From positions 10,166 through 74,165 of the forward strand of contig UZAE01012011.1 in the NCBI GenBank assembly GCA_900617975.1: a stretch of 64,000 bases of DNA, read 5' to 3'. The translations under genes and the position numbers were made by a program. Positions 21,623-32,496 of this stretch are shown one piece after another. Each line of letters begins with the position of its first letter. The first letter of the stretch is position 1. The DNA is from Rodentolepis nana (lineage: Eukaryota; Platyhelminthes; Cestoda; Cyclophyllidea; Hymenolepididae). The notes under the pieces were generated by a model. That model worked only from the letters and a program-made list of their open reading frames with translations. It searched no databases and was not told where the DNA came from.

Positions 21623-23627
21623 ACTAAGTAAGGAATAGTGTATGGTAAAGAACGCTTAGGTACGAGCTAAATCTAAAACTAGGCTAATCTAGCGGTAGCT
21701 CCAACCAATAGAAACGCCCTGTGATCACTAGCTCTCAAATTGTAATGTAGCTTGTAGACATGTTCGTCATCGAACATTCTGAAACGTCGCGGAAGTGATA
21801 TCAATCTGACTAGGAGCAGATGAGGTCACGAGTGCGGAGACTTCCCACCCAATAGACGATCAATAATTATGGCATGGTCAATGCAGGCAAAATTGTATAT
21901 AATGACTAAGTTCCTTGTCAGTTACAGAGGGCCCAAAACAAACATTGTCACCGTCATTCGTGTGTTTCCATCCTATTGTTGAGGTTGCTCAGCTAATTCA
22001 GGGAATCACTCCAAACTAGGAGATCTTGTTATAGAAATTGGCGAGCATTAGTAAGGCTCATCAGTTAACGATTCGCAACAATCGAGGCTATCCTCCTACT
22101 ACATGCCTCACTGTCATGTTCGATAGAAGTGTGCGTAGAACGGTCATTTCTTAACCCCACTTCTCCTATTTGGTTATGCATATAACTTAGTTATTTGTTA
22201 GCAAGGCTATATATTTGCATATTGAGGAATCAAAACCCTAGTTTAACCAATGCTGTGGAATTTTTGCTTTTTATAAATTACTATATAAATTTATTTGCCT
22301 TAATTTGTTTATAAAATAAGGCCACTTGGTTCTTAAATTAGTGTGTACTTTGAAAATAAAATGGAAGTCAATCCACGACAAGCAAATGACTAGAATACGA
22401 TCGTGATATAATTCGGCTTTTCGGATTTAAAGATAATCTAAATGTGTGTACACACAGATAAATTCACTGATGCAACTCACCACACGGAAGCATCGAGGAT
22501 CAGATTTTAATAACTTCTTGCAGAAAACTTCAGTGTATATGCCCCAGACCTCCTTCGAAATGATTTAGCCAAATGAGTGTTTCAACTGGCATTCTTAATA
22601 TACCTTCAGTGTTTTATCGCTCGTGTAGCACATCGTACAGTGGTTCCATTTATGACGGAGATAGCCACTTGTAGATTCTTTGGTTCAACAAGGTGATAGT
22701 TTTCATCAATGCACACCCCCCAACCCAAAAAAAACAAATAAAACTCCGGATTACTGGTTTAAAGATGTTTAACAGAACACATTAAAAGTTTTGTTGCTGT
22801 TACAGGAATAAATAATTTATCAAAATGAAAGGATCTAATCTCCTCCCCACGAGAGCAACTTTGGAACTGAAATATGGTGAAACAGCCCCATTTATATGAA
22901 TAGCCGCAAAAGAGTCCTAACGAAAGTGTTAAAAAGAAGCATTCTGATAGTTGCCGCAAAAATTAATTAGGTGAAATAAATTATGAATTTAATGAACTAT
23001 TCAAGGCAGACGAAGCACCGAACCACGAGCACAGGTCTTATAACACAAAGGGAGGGAAAATTAGCAGAAAGTGTGAAAGCCAAAATTGTGGAATGGGAGG
23101 AAGCAAACCGAATACGCTTCAATTAAATGCGTACTCTTCTAGATATTGAAACACTTTCCCACGAAGAAAAACAGAGCCAGTCTTAGAAACTCTATGGAGG
23201 GAGCATAACTTAAAGGGGGATGCGACAGAAAGAAATTTCCATAACATAATTCTGAATAGAATTTAAGCCTAGAGATTATAATAAAACCTACCACAGGAAA
23301 GAAAATATTTATAATCCATCAACCCTTCACATCATAATTCAAATATAAACAAACTGAGTTGGATAAAGGACATTGACCGATCACTTTAAACTATAAGGTA
23401 ATAACAAGTTCAGACGTAGAGAGGTTAAACACACTACAGAAAACAGTCCGGGGTATGGTCACACATACATGACTTAAGATTGCAAATTGAAAGGAATAAT
23501 AAATAGGAGGAAGGTAGGAGAATATTATGCTTTTAAATTGGCATCACCAATTTTGGAGAAGGCAAAAAGAGTACGAAGAGATCCGTTTTGCTTTTCTCCA
23601 CGGTAGAAGAGCCCGGGAATGGGAGAC
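21623..23627. other. Spacer between the hydrolase 5' end and the V-ATPase H 3' end
   Basis: 2 kb of AT-rich sequence between two minus-strand genes. It probably contains the hydrolase promoter and the V-ATPase H 3' UTR. Open frames here (for example 22759-22959, minus strand) match nothing I know. No RNA gene or repeat recognised. Confidence 0.5.
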
Positions 23628-26600
23628 TCAGCCATTGGGCTTCTGGGGTTCCAGTTGCCTACCCAAATACTCCCTAATATTAAAAAAATAAAGTGTTAGT
23701 TGGATCTAATAGACGCCTACCAGCAGCAACTATGTACACAACTCAACAAAAAAAGCACCGTAAAAGCGAACAATAAAAAAATCATTATCAAAAATATGCC
23801 AGGAGATAATAGTGCTAGGGAATTTGATATTACTTATATTTTATGCAATGCTGAACTCGATCCCGTTTGGATCTAAAATGGGTAATGGAAACAATAATAT
23901 TTAGGTAACGGCAGAGAGCCTATTTTCTACCTTGGCAGAGCTCTCTACTATGAAAAAAAATATAAACACAAACACTTGGGTCTCGAGTTTTCTTATTTTC
24001 AAATGAAAGTCCACAACTACCATCGAAAAAGGGGACACAAAAATGTAGACACGGAAACACAAACATATGCATAAATAATTAGATGGTCATGATATCAGTC
24101 AAATATTGCATTATAAAAAAGGAAAAGGCAATAAGTGTGTTGTTCCTTCAACCTCAAACACCAGGTGGGCAAGAAAATGGAATGTTTTGCGATGAACTTG
24201 GAATGCAAAACGGGGTGAGATTACAAGAAATTCTCCTTAAATAACAGCGACTACTGTAGCAACATCTACATAGCTAAACAAGAATTACTCCGATTTTTTG
24301 AAATATTTGTCAAAAACATTCCTAAAAATGAATAAGATACACCACTGGAAATTGAATTAAATAGGAATAAAGGCCAGCGGTGGTATCTGTGACGTACCAG
24401 TTGTGAACCATAATCTTTTGAAGAGCAAGAAGAGCATTATAGCGAACAGAGGCATCGTTGTGTTGAAGAAGGGTCATTACCAACGGCTTTGCGTTCAGTT
24501 TATCAATAACTCTAGAAGAAGAAGTAAAAGCGTTAATGCCTGAGATTGAGGCTTTCCGGGGACTCATTTCACTTGAGTACTTAATTATTATTGCAAGTTT
24601 TAATATGCATAGAGATCGCTAATGGCACCAGAGCACCAGGAAATTAGGTTAAAATGTAAATAAGCTCACTGTTTTCCTCGTGCGTAGTGACTAACGAATT
24701 CACCAATATCATTGGAGGCAATAGCGAGAACTTGTGGGTCAGTTGAATATTCCAGTAAATAGATCAACATCCTATATGGAGAAAGGCAAATTACTTGTAC
24801 TTATTTGAAGATTATACGGTATAAATCAAGAAGCACCTACTAGTGAAAAAACGCTCTGAACAAAGTGACGGATTGGTATTTATTTAATTAAAGCATAACT
24901 TTCTAGCCAATACCTCCATTGACTACTGGGAGTCAATTCAACAATTTCCCAATTCAATTGCAGATTGATTCTTAGTGCAAACGAGAGTAAAATTGATCAT
25001 GCATTATTAATGAACTTACTGTTAACCGACTTCATTTGCTTTCTCACAATGAACCGTAGTAGATTACAGTAATATAGCATGACGGAAACTCACCTGAGAA
25101 GTTCATAGTTGTTATCCGTGAATTTGTCGGCATTTTCACGCCAAAATTGAGCAGATTTGTGGACGGGAGACCAAACGAGACGACCGGTGGCTAATTCAGT
25201 GACATACTCTTCCAAACTACTTACATCCTGAACGCACTCCACCAGAGTGTCCTACAAGATTTAGAAACAATTAAAATCTAGTCCAACCAAAATTAACGCA
25301 AAAATCCGAGAGCCTAAGATCCCCTTTTATTGAACTCCACTATGAAGAGTGCTTATATTTGTGGCAATTTCCCCCAATTAGTAAAAGTAGCCTTAGATTT
25401 AGGACATAGATTATATGTAAGAATACACCATTCCCTATAAACAGATTGTTGCAATTATGATAGGCAGACCACCAGAAACAGTTACTCCAATGTCTTCCAC
25501 TTTGCTGGCAAGTTGGCAAAATGGTCCGATTAAGGATTTAACCAACGAAGATTCGACGGCTAGCCGCTTAATATGGAGGATAAAAACGTTAACAATAGGA
25601 AGTGCCAATCGCACGCCACAATAACTAGTATTAACAAACTACTTTAGTTTGTGAAAAAGAATGTATTTAAATGGCATAAACACTTAATTTGGACAAATGA
25701 ATACTGAATTTTGGGGTCAAATTATGACATTTAAATACGACACTGAAATGACTCAGTCGGATGAAACAGACAATGAATTTTTTGTTATTTCTTACGAGCC
25801 TCATCTCCAATATGGCCAAAATGGGGACTTTTTTTGCTTAGCCATAGGTGGAAAAACGACTGTATTGCTTGTAGAAGTTTTACGCTTTCTTAGAAGAGAG
25901 AATTATGAGAACCACAAGCAATTAAAATAACTCACCCGAAGAACTTTTAAATCAGCCAACATCTCAGGGTCATGATTAAGTTCCTTTAGAGCGAGAATAT
26001 CAAGACGCTTGAGGGCCTTGTTTTGAACCATTCTAAGGGAGATCGCACGCTTCGTGCGAGCATCAGTAAGCTGATCCAAAATCGACTAGAAAAAGAGAGC
26101 AACGCTTTAAAACAGGGAATCTAAGCTATTTTGAAGTTTCTTAACACTGAAAATCGTCAGAGCAAGTATGCAGTCTCATCTCTATTGCCGTGAATTGTGG
26201 GCTGATGAATAATATCAGTCAATATAAGGAGTGGCAGAATATCGTTTCCCTCTTGAATATTACAAGTGCAACTCCCAGATACATTTAGTAGGCTTTCCGA
26301 AAGCTCATCATATAGCCACTCAAGCGAATAGACCGACTTAAAAATTGCGGGTTTGCCATTCAGCCCACTAAATCCAAGATATCCAACAATGAAAACGGAC
26401 AGGTTAGCCACTGTGACACCTGTGGCAAAGTCTCAATGAACTTGGGGAATCCGAATCCCTGGTAGTCAGGTGATTTAAAGTACGAGTTATTTTTCAATTA
26501 CAATAATATTACCCTAGAGTATATGTGCAAATTACAACTACAACAATGAAATACTACAGAATATGCAGTTAAAAAAAGCGATATACTAGCAATAAATTAG

Positions 26601-28152
26601 ATCTAATTGCTTATTAAAAAAATCTTCGAGAGTAATTTTAAAGAGGAAATGGGGATAATAAAGTGGATAGGAATTACTTTGAATAGTTCAATCTAATTGA
26701 GATTAACTTTTGACCATATATTTATTTAACTCTACTTTATAAAAGAAAATATCATCAAAATTTGAAAAATTCTTAGGAAATATGATGAAACCCAGAATTT
26801 CATTTTATTGATAACACGAACACCGTGTCATAGACTTAAGGGGCAAGCGCAGAGAAGCGCATTTAATAAAAGAAATAGCAGACAGCCACCTAATACGAAC
26901 GAGCAGATAACAAAATTCTACGAGACGCTCTGATGATTAAACTCTGCCCTACATGAGATATGGGAAATATAGTGCTTTCCACAGGCATATGGTATTCGGA
27001 TAAACAGAGCTTCATATTAAAATAGCTTTCAAATAACAGAGGTGGCTAAATAAACATTGAAATAAAAGAAAAATATAAGTTCGAAACCCACTCGCATAAG
27101 GGCCAAACAGATACGAAGATCTTTTTCACGATCAGTAATAGTGAAAAAATCACAGACGGTATTCACAAGTGTAGGCTCCCTGAAAAATAGACATTACAGA
27201 AACATTCCGAAAAGTAATTACTTGAGCATAACAGATACAAGATCTTCGTTGAAACTTAGGCACCACAAACAGAAGGTCAGTTGATAGAGAATCTCCATGC
27301 TGGAATTCTTGTTCGCGAGTACCTTTAGCAAACTAAATCCGTTGAAATACTTAGAGGAAATCTTACACAGAGACACCTTGTTTTTCAACAAATTTGAAGC
27401 GATAATTGCGAACGCGAAGAAGCATTTGTAAGTTTCTTGCAATTGTTCGAATATATTGATTTTTCTATGAGGAACTTAGAAAACAATGGGGGTATATGGA
27501 CTCACAGGTACTTGAATATGCTCCAATAGCCAATCGTAAAAGAAGCCCAGTGACTTTTCATCCATCTTTTGGGAGGACCAACAAGCAAGTTTGGTAATTA
27601 TTTTAGAGATCTGATAAACGCAAATCTCGTCGGATCTTTGGAGGAAATTGAAGAAGTAGTTCCAAATATTCTCCGATTTACAATCAAAGTATTTGCGAAA
27701 TAATTCAACGCGACAAGTCTCCTCTGTGAACATTTCATCCATAAGAGAAAGCAGATATTGAAGTGTTTTTTCTTTTGAAATGCGATTAATGAGAGAGATG
27801 AATAATTGCGGAACCTAAAGCGATCAAATGATGCGATTTATAATACTTCATCATTAAATTCGTTTATAACCCGGGATCGACCATCAGAATTAACCGCATT
27901 GTCGAGCTGAGAAATAAAATCAAATTGCCTCTGATTAATCATCTGTCCCCTGAAAATAAATAATGATATAGGTACAGAAGTATTACTGAAGATATGATTG
28001 CCAATTAACACGAGCTTCTCGAATTTCAGCAACTTTGTTCTCCAAATATGTTGTCAAATCTTGAGCTTGTATTGCTTAAATGAAAGATTAACACAATAGA
28101 TCTATTGTATACCATTATAATCAAGGTTTCCAAGACCGATAGAGAGAGCCAT
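23628..28152 (-). CDS. ATP6V1H: V-type proton ATPase subunit H
   Basis: Regulatory subunit H of the V1 sector, which couples ATP hydrolysis to the V0 proton channel on acidic organelles. Twelve exons, all phase-consistent: 28113-28152, 27987-28074, 27847-27949, 27506-27814, 27367-27464, 27222-27332, 27092-27179, 25936-26085, 25094-25251, 24670-24771, 24398-24511 and 23628-23673, giving 468 residues; the family is usually 450-480. Diagnostic segments: [18 protein letters not shown] near the N-terminus, [51 protein letters not shown] and [17 protein letters not shown], ending [14 protein letters not shown]. The protein family is an all-helical ARM/HEAT-like fold. The first six introns are 32-42 nt; later introns are 158-1006 nt. 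If the last intron is retained, translation stops at 24322-24324 with a different tail. Confidence 0.96.
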
Positions 28153-28883
28153 CTGTATCAAAGACAAACAGCACAGGAAAGGAGGGTGGGAAATAACTGC
28201 CTTGTGACTTGTAATCTTAGTTATTCGGAGGTTGTCAATAAAATATATAAGCTTCAGTAAATATTAATATGTTTATAAATTAAATAAAGAATATACTTAT
28301 TTAGTTAATTATATTATTGAATTTTCTTTTTAAAAAGTTTTTCCTGCGTAATTAATGCTTAAAATATTTACTTTATTTTTTCTGCTTTTAGATTTATTTA
28401 TTTTCATTTACAGTTAGAAATATTTTATTGTTTATATTTATTCAGGCTCCTTTTATTCAAAGTATGAAACATTCAAGAGTGATTGATTGACCTTATTCAT
28501 ATGCACCTAACAATTATAGCAACCTGATGCTTTAAATACATTCTTTCTTCCTACTTACTTTCATACCATTTCTCTTAATTCTGAGCTTTGTCCTTGTTGC
28601 TACTGCAAGCAAGGTTCTCTGATGAAACTTCGTAAGGAATAATTCTAAATGTACGATGTGGAGTTCGCTTATCATTAAAATGCACAATTTGGACAACGTA
28701 ATTAGTAAGCAAAATAAAATAATTATTTCAAATAAGCCGCAATTATTAGTTTGGATTGAATCATCCAGAAACGAAATTGGGAGAAATTTAACCAAATTTG
28801 ATTAAAGCTTATGCAAGGATATATGTGTGTATATATACATATATGCATATATATACTCAGGATGTCGATTGAATATGTGTTTT
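28153..28883. other. Spacer between V-ATPase H and the 1040-residue repeat protein gene
   Basis: 0.7 kb, very AT-rich, with an alternating TATATGTG/TATATA stretch at about 28823-28858. An 87-codon minus-strand frame (28532-28795) has no recognisable features. The V-ATPase H promoter should lie just above 28152. Confidence 0.5.
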
Positions 28884-31800
28884 CTAAATCCTTGAGCATT
28901 TAAAATTTCTTCCATTTATATTGATAACTATTGGTTCATTAATATCTGGTGGTTGATGTCCAACGAAACTGAAAGTGAACGTTGAAGGTAATTGATCCAC
29001 TGAATTAATTTGATTATATATATTCGAACCTCCATCTTTATTTGAAAATCTTGGCAGATTCGCACCACTTTCAGCCTTAATTTCTGACATAATATCCAGT
29101 ACTTTTCTGCATATGGGAGAGGTTTTATCTTCTTCTGATTGGTAGAATGATTCCTCATTATCAATTGGATATTTCATTTTTGTACATGCCCTTATACCCG
29201 ATTTACTAGGTATTTGATCTGTTCTAGCGGCATCTACAATTACTGGTATATTGTCTATTAGGCTCTTCATTCCCGTCTTAATATCTGTGACATTTTCTGA
29301 TAACTTCCGTATAGATGTTCGCTCGGAATACTGTGGTAAGGACTCCGACTGTCCTCCCAATAGTGATCGAATTTCCTGCTTAATTTCATCAATGCTCTGT
29401 TTCAATTCTGTTCCATCGCATGTTGGAGGCTTTAGGGCTGCAATTTGTTGCATGCTTTGCCGTATGTCTTCCAAGACTTTCTTGACATAATTTTCTTCAA
29501 AAGCAGGCGTTATCTTTGTGCCCACTGTAGAAGAAACTGGATTTGTTTCTTCCTGATGTTGTCTTGACTCATGATGCCAGTCTGGAGTGGTTTTAGAGTT
29601 TTGAATAGCCGAGCATTTATATGGTGACGTGATCGCCTCTTCAGGGTTTTCTGGTTTTCTCCCCAAAACAAACATATTCACGCTTGGTCTCTTTAATACT
29701 TCTGAATTCCTTTTGTCTTCAATCGAAACCAAACTTTTCTTAATATCACGAAGAGCATTCATCATGCTAGTGTCAGCTACACTTTGCTGATTAGCTCGTG
29801 AAGATTCCATAAATCTAATACTTGATCGAATCTCACTAAGAAGAGTTGCCACTTTGGGATTCAAAATCTTTTCGGGGGTAAGTGACCGTTCTTCCAAGTT
29901 AGTTACAGACTGACGCATTTCTTTCAATGAGTCCACAATTTGTTGGTTCGTTAATGCTGCTTTTTCGTTCTTGGAAGTCTCGACTGAACGAATACTTTTT
30001 CTTACACAGTCTAGAATATTCATCATTTCTTGATTTGTTCTCTCTTGTGCCTGCTGGTTTCTTTCTTCCACAGTATAGATTGTCTCTCGAATTTCTTTAA
30101 GAGCAGAAAGAACCTCTGGTTGTGGAGATTGCGTCTCCTGTCTTGTAGACATTGACTTTATAGTGTTCCGTACATCATTCAGCATGTTAAGAACGTCAAT
30201 GCCAGGTCCAGATTGATCTTTGATATCCATTCCTCCAATGTTCTGACAGATGTCATTTAACGTAGTCCTAATGTTAGTCATCGTTTGAGATTGAGGAAAA
30301 GAACTGATTTTGGACATTGGAGAAACTTTGCTTTGGGCATTTCCATCATACTTTTCAGGGTTTACATTATCGCAGGGATCCTGAGTAGTTTTACAGATCT
30401 GACTGCAAAATTCTGACTCTGGCAACATTTGATTTGAGGGGTGCGCACTAAGCAGACCGTCTCTGAGTAAACCTCCAACTTCTGGAACTGCATTTGTTTT
30501 ACCTACTCCGCAATTTAATTCTAAATTCTTCACACTCGTTCGTAAATCTTGCAGCAATACTTTGATCGAATCGTTTTCGAAATTATTCTGATCCGCTGAC
30601 TTCTTTTGGATTGAATTTTCTTGTGAAACTCCATTTTCTAATTTTCTTGAAATTGATGGTCCACCATCGGGTTCTTCACGAATATTTTCTCCATCAGCAT
30701 CACTATGGTAAGACCGATCGAGATAATTTTGGGCGTTTTTAAGAAATTCTTGACCTTCTGGTCCCATAGCGTTAAGCTTCTCGTAAAGTCCTTCGGGAGT
30801 ATAAGTCTGGAATGGATTAACTTCACCCGGGGAAGATGGATTAGTTTCCTTGCAAAATTTGAGTATTCTGGAACATAATTCGATAGGCTCTCGATTAGGT
30901 GAATTCATCCTTGAAAGCGGACTTCTTCCTGATTGCCGCCGAAGAGAGTTGCCCACCTTTGAAAGAACCGTAGACAGCTTTCTACCTGTATCTTTATTAA
31001 CGGGAATCCGCGACTCAATAACGTTTTTTCGATTCTCTGAAGGAGGAGATGATTGACTTTTTTGTTGGCTTTTATCAGTAGCTTGGTCAACATTTCTGGT
31101 TTCTGGGCTTGGCTTTGATGGCGCTGATCCTATTTTAGGTTTCTCAACTGCTGTTCTTGTTAAGGTGAGCTGTTGTGGCGTTCTGGGTTTTACCATATCT
31201 TTCTTGGTAAGAGAATATTTAAAAGATGGAGTGGTACTCCTTTGACCTTCAATAGAGTGCCTAGAATGTCTAGATCCGGTACCATTGGTTTTGGCTTCTG
31301 CGATTTCTTCATTTGGCTTCAATTGATTTTTGGGAGCATTACTTGTTTTTACAGACGGTGATTGTTTGGGAGAAGGAGATGAATTTGTTGCATTGATAGG
31401 GCATCGAATATTTTTATTGGCTTTAGTATCCGAACGGGGAACGTCAAGTGAATTCATCTTCAAAGGTGAGGGTTTCAAAGATGAAAGAAGTGATTTGGGA
31501 GAAGGAATGGGCTTTTTTAAGCCCTTTATACTATTCTCAACCTCTTTTATCATGGATACCACACTAGAACTAGATTCTTCAGAACCCTCCAGCTTTGCTT
31601 TCATCTGCGACTCATTCAGACGACTTTTGATCTGCTTTAGGACTGCCTCCATATCGACAATGGTGCTTTCTCTCAGATTAGATTTTCCACATTTAGTTGA
31701 TTCCAAAATAGTAGTTTTCAGATCTTCGAGAAGTTTAATAAGGTTCTCAAAATTTCCAGTCTTATAAATTTTTTTACATTGATTCCCATCGTCTGGACCG

Positions 31801-32006
31801 TTGAATTGATGTTCATTTTTCGAACTTTGAGCCGTGGCGATCTTTTTATGATTGCGTTGATTATTTTCGGACATTTTATCAGATTTTAAGCTGCTTGAAA
31901 TACTGTCCTCAATTTGCTTAAACTTCTGTTTTACACCAATTCGTGCATTCCGCATGCTAAGATCGGACGAAAATGATTTGACCTCCAATTCACGTGGATC
32001 CCTCAT
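28884..32006 (-). CDS. Unknown 1040-residue protein with repeated 'EIRxSI' helical motifs (cluster member 1)
   Basis: Single open exon with an ATG start in a good context (CAAAAACCATGAG). Family not recognised. Residues 480-890 contain about ten copies of a short amphipathic helix of the form hxxLxEIRxSIxxhE, for example VLSALKEIRETIYTVEE, MMNILDCVRKSIRSVE, VATLLSEIRSSIRFMES and VKKVLEDIRQSMQQI; weaker copies occur near residues 88-165. Residues 165-400 are Ser/Pro/Lys-rich and probably disordered. The C-terminus, PSTFTFSFVG then GRNFKCSRI, matches that of the 450-residue protein at 44.7 kb. No signal peptide or membrane segment seen. Intronless among intron-rich neighbours. Coding status is supported by length and by paralogues; function unknown. 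A cytoskeletal or scaffold role is only a guess from the helical repeats. Confidence 0.85.
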   Translation of the reverse strand: MRDPRELEVKSFSSDLSMRNARIGVKQKFKQIEDSISSSLKSDKMSENNQRNHKKIATAQSSKNEHQFNGPDDGNQCKKIYKTGNFENLIKLLEDLKTTILESTKCGKSNLRESTIVDMEAVLKQIKSRLNESQMKAKLEGSEESSSSVVSMIKEVENSIKGLKKPIPSPKSLLSSLKPSPLKMNSLDVPRSDTKANKNIRCPINATNSSPSPKQSPSVKTSNAPKNQLKPNEEIAEAKTNGTGSRHSRHSIEGQRSTTPSFKYSLTKKDMVKPRTPQQLTLTRTAVEKPKIGSAPSKPSPETRNVDQATDKSQQKSQSSPPSENRKNVIESRIPVNKDTGRKLSTVLSKVGNSLRRQSGRSPLSRMNSPNREPIELCSRILKFCKETNPSSPGEVNPFQTYTPEGLYEKLNAMGPEGQEFLKNAQNYLDRSYHSDADGENIREEPDGGPSISRKLENGVSQENSIQKKSADQNNFENDSIKVLLQDLRTSVKNLELNCGVGKTNAVPEVGGLLRDGLLSAHPSNQMLPESEFCSQICKTTQDPCDNVNPEKYDGNAQSKVSPMSKISSFPQSQTMTNIRTTLNDICQNIGGMDIKDQSGPGIDVLNMLNDVRNTIKSMSTRQETQSPQPEVLSALKEIRETIYTVEERNQQAQERTNQEMMNILDCVRKSIRSVETSKNEKAALTNQQIVDSLKEMRQSVTNLEERSLTPEKILNPKVATLLSEIRSSIRFMESSRANQQSVADTSMMNALRDIKKSLVSIEDKRNSEVLKRPSVNMFVLGRKPENPEEAITSPYKCSAIQNSKTTPDWHHESRQHQEETNPVSSTVGTKITPAFEENYVKKVLEDIRQSMQQIAALKPPTCDGTELKQSIDEIKQEIRSLLGGQSESLPQYSERTSIRKLSENVTDIKTGMKSLIDNIPVIVDAARTDQIPSKSGIRACTKMKYPIDNEESFYQSEEDKTSPICRKVLDIMSEIKAESGANLPRFSNKDGGSNIYNQINSVDQLPSTFTFSFVGHQPPDINEPIVININGRNFKCSRI

Positions 32007-32496
32007 GGTTTTTGTTTCTATTATCGATTTATTATAATATTAGCGGACAGTCAAGCGATATATATGATTTTTTTATTAAAATTCATTGCCAGAATGGAAA
32101 AACGCGTTTCAGCATATGCAATAAATCGGAAGAATTAGTATTATTCGTGTAGTTCAATGATTCAGAACGCAACTGGATTACTTTTCCCGGTACAATTAAC
32201 CTATTCCCTCGATATTTTGTTCTTTCAAATAGCTGTATTCGTTCGAAATACATAATCTTACATTGGATTAATGACTTAAGATTACTAATGAGTCCTATTA
32301 AACCTCGAATTATTAGAGATATTAAAATTCTCTATCTTAATATTCTCTATTCATAATTATATAGTAAAAGATCGATTTGAGTACGCATTATTCTATTTTT
32401 ATAACAAGTGGACAAAATGAGATACGAAAAAGAAAAAAATAAGATAATTCTAAAAAATGAAAGATAAAATAACTGGTCAACTTTCGAATTAAAGTC
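32007..32496. other. Spacer between two helical-repeat protein genes
   Basis: About 490 bp of AT-rich sequence between two genes in the same orientation. Presumably it contains the promoter of the downstream minus-strand gene and the 3' UTR of the upstream one. No specific element seen. Confidence 0.5.

Noticed and set aside
25430..25570. Possible extra V-ATPase H exon encoding a [14 protein letters not shown] stretch
   Set aside because: Exon 25936-26085 joins 25094-25251 in phase 0 with continuous family similarity; nothing is missing.
25697..25930. 77-codon plus-strand frame
   Set aside because: Lies in an intron of V-ATPase H on the opposite strand and shows no recognisable features.
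26157..26411. 84-codon minus-strand frame as a possible V-ATPase H exon
   Set aside because: The flanking exons (27092-27179 and 25936-26085) join directly in phase and the family alignment leaves no room for it.
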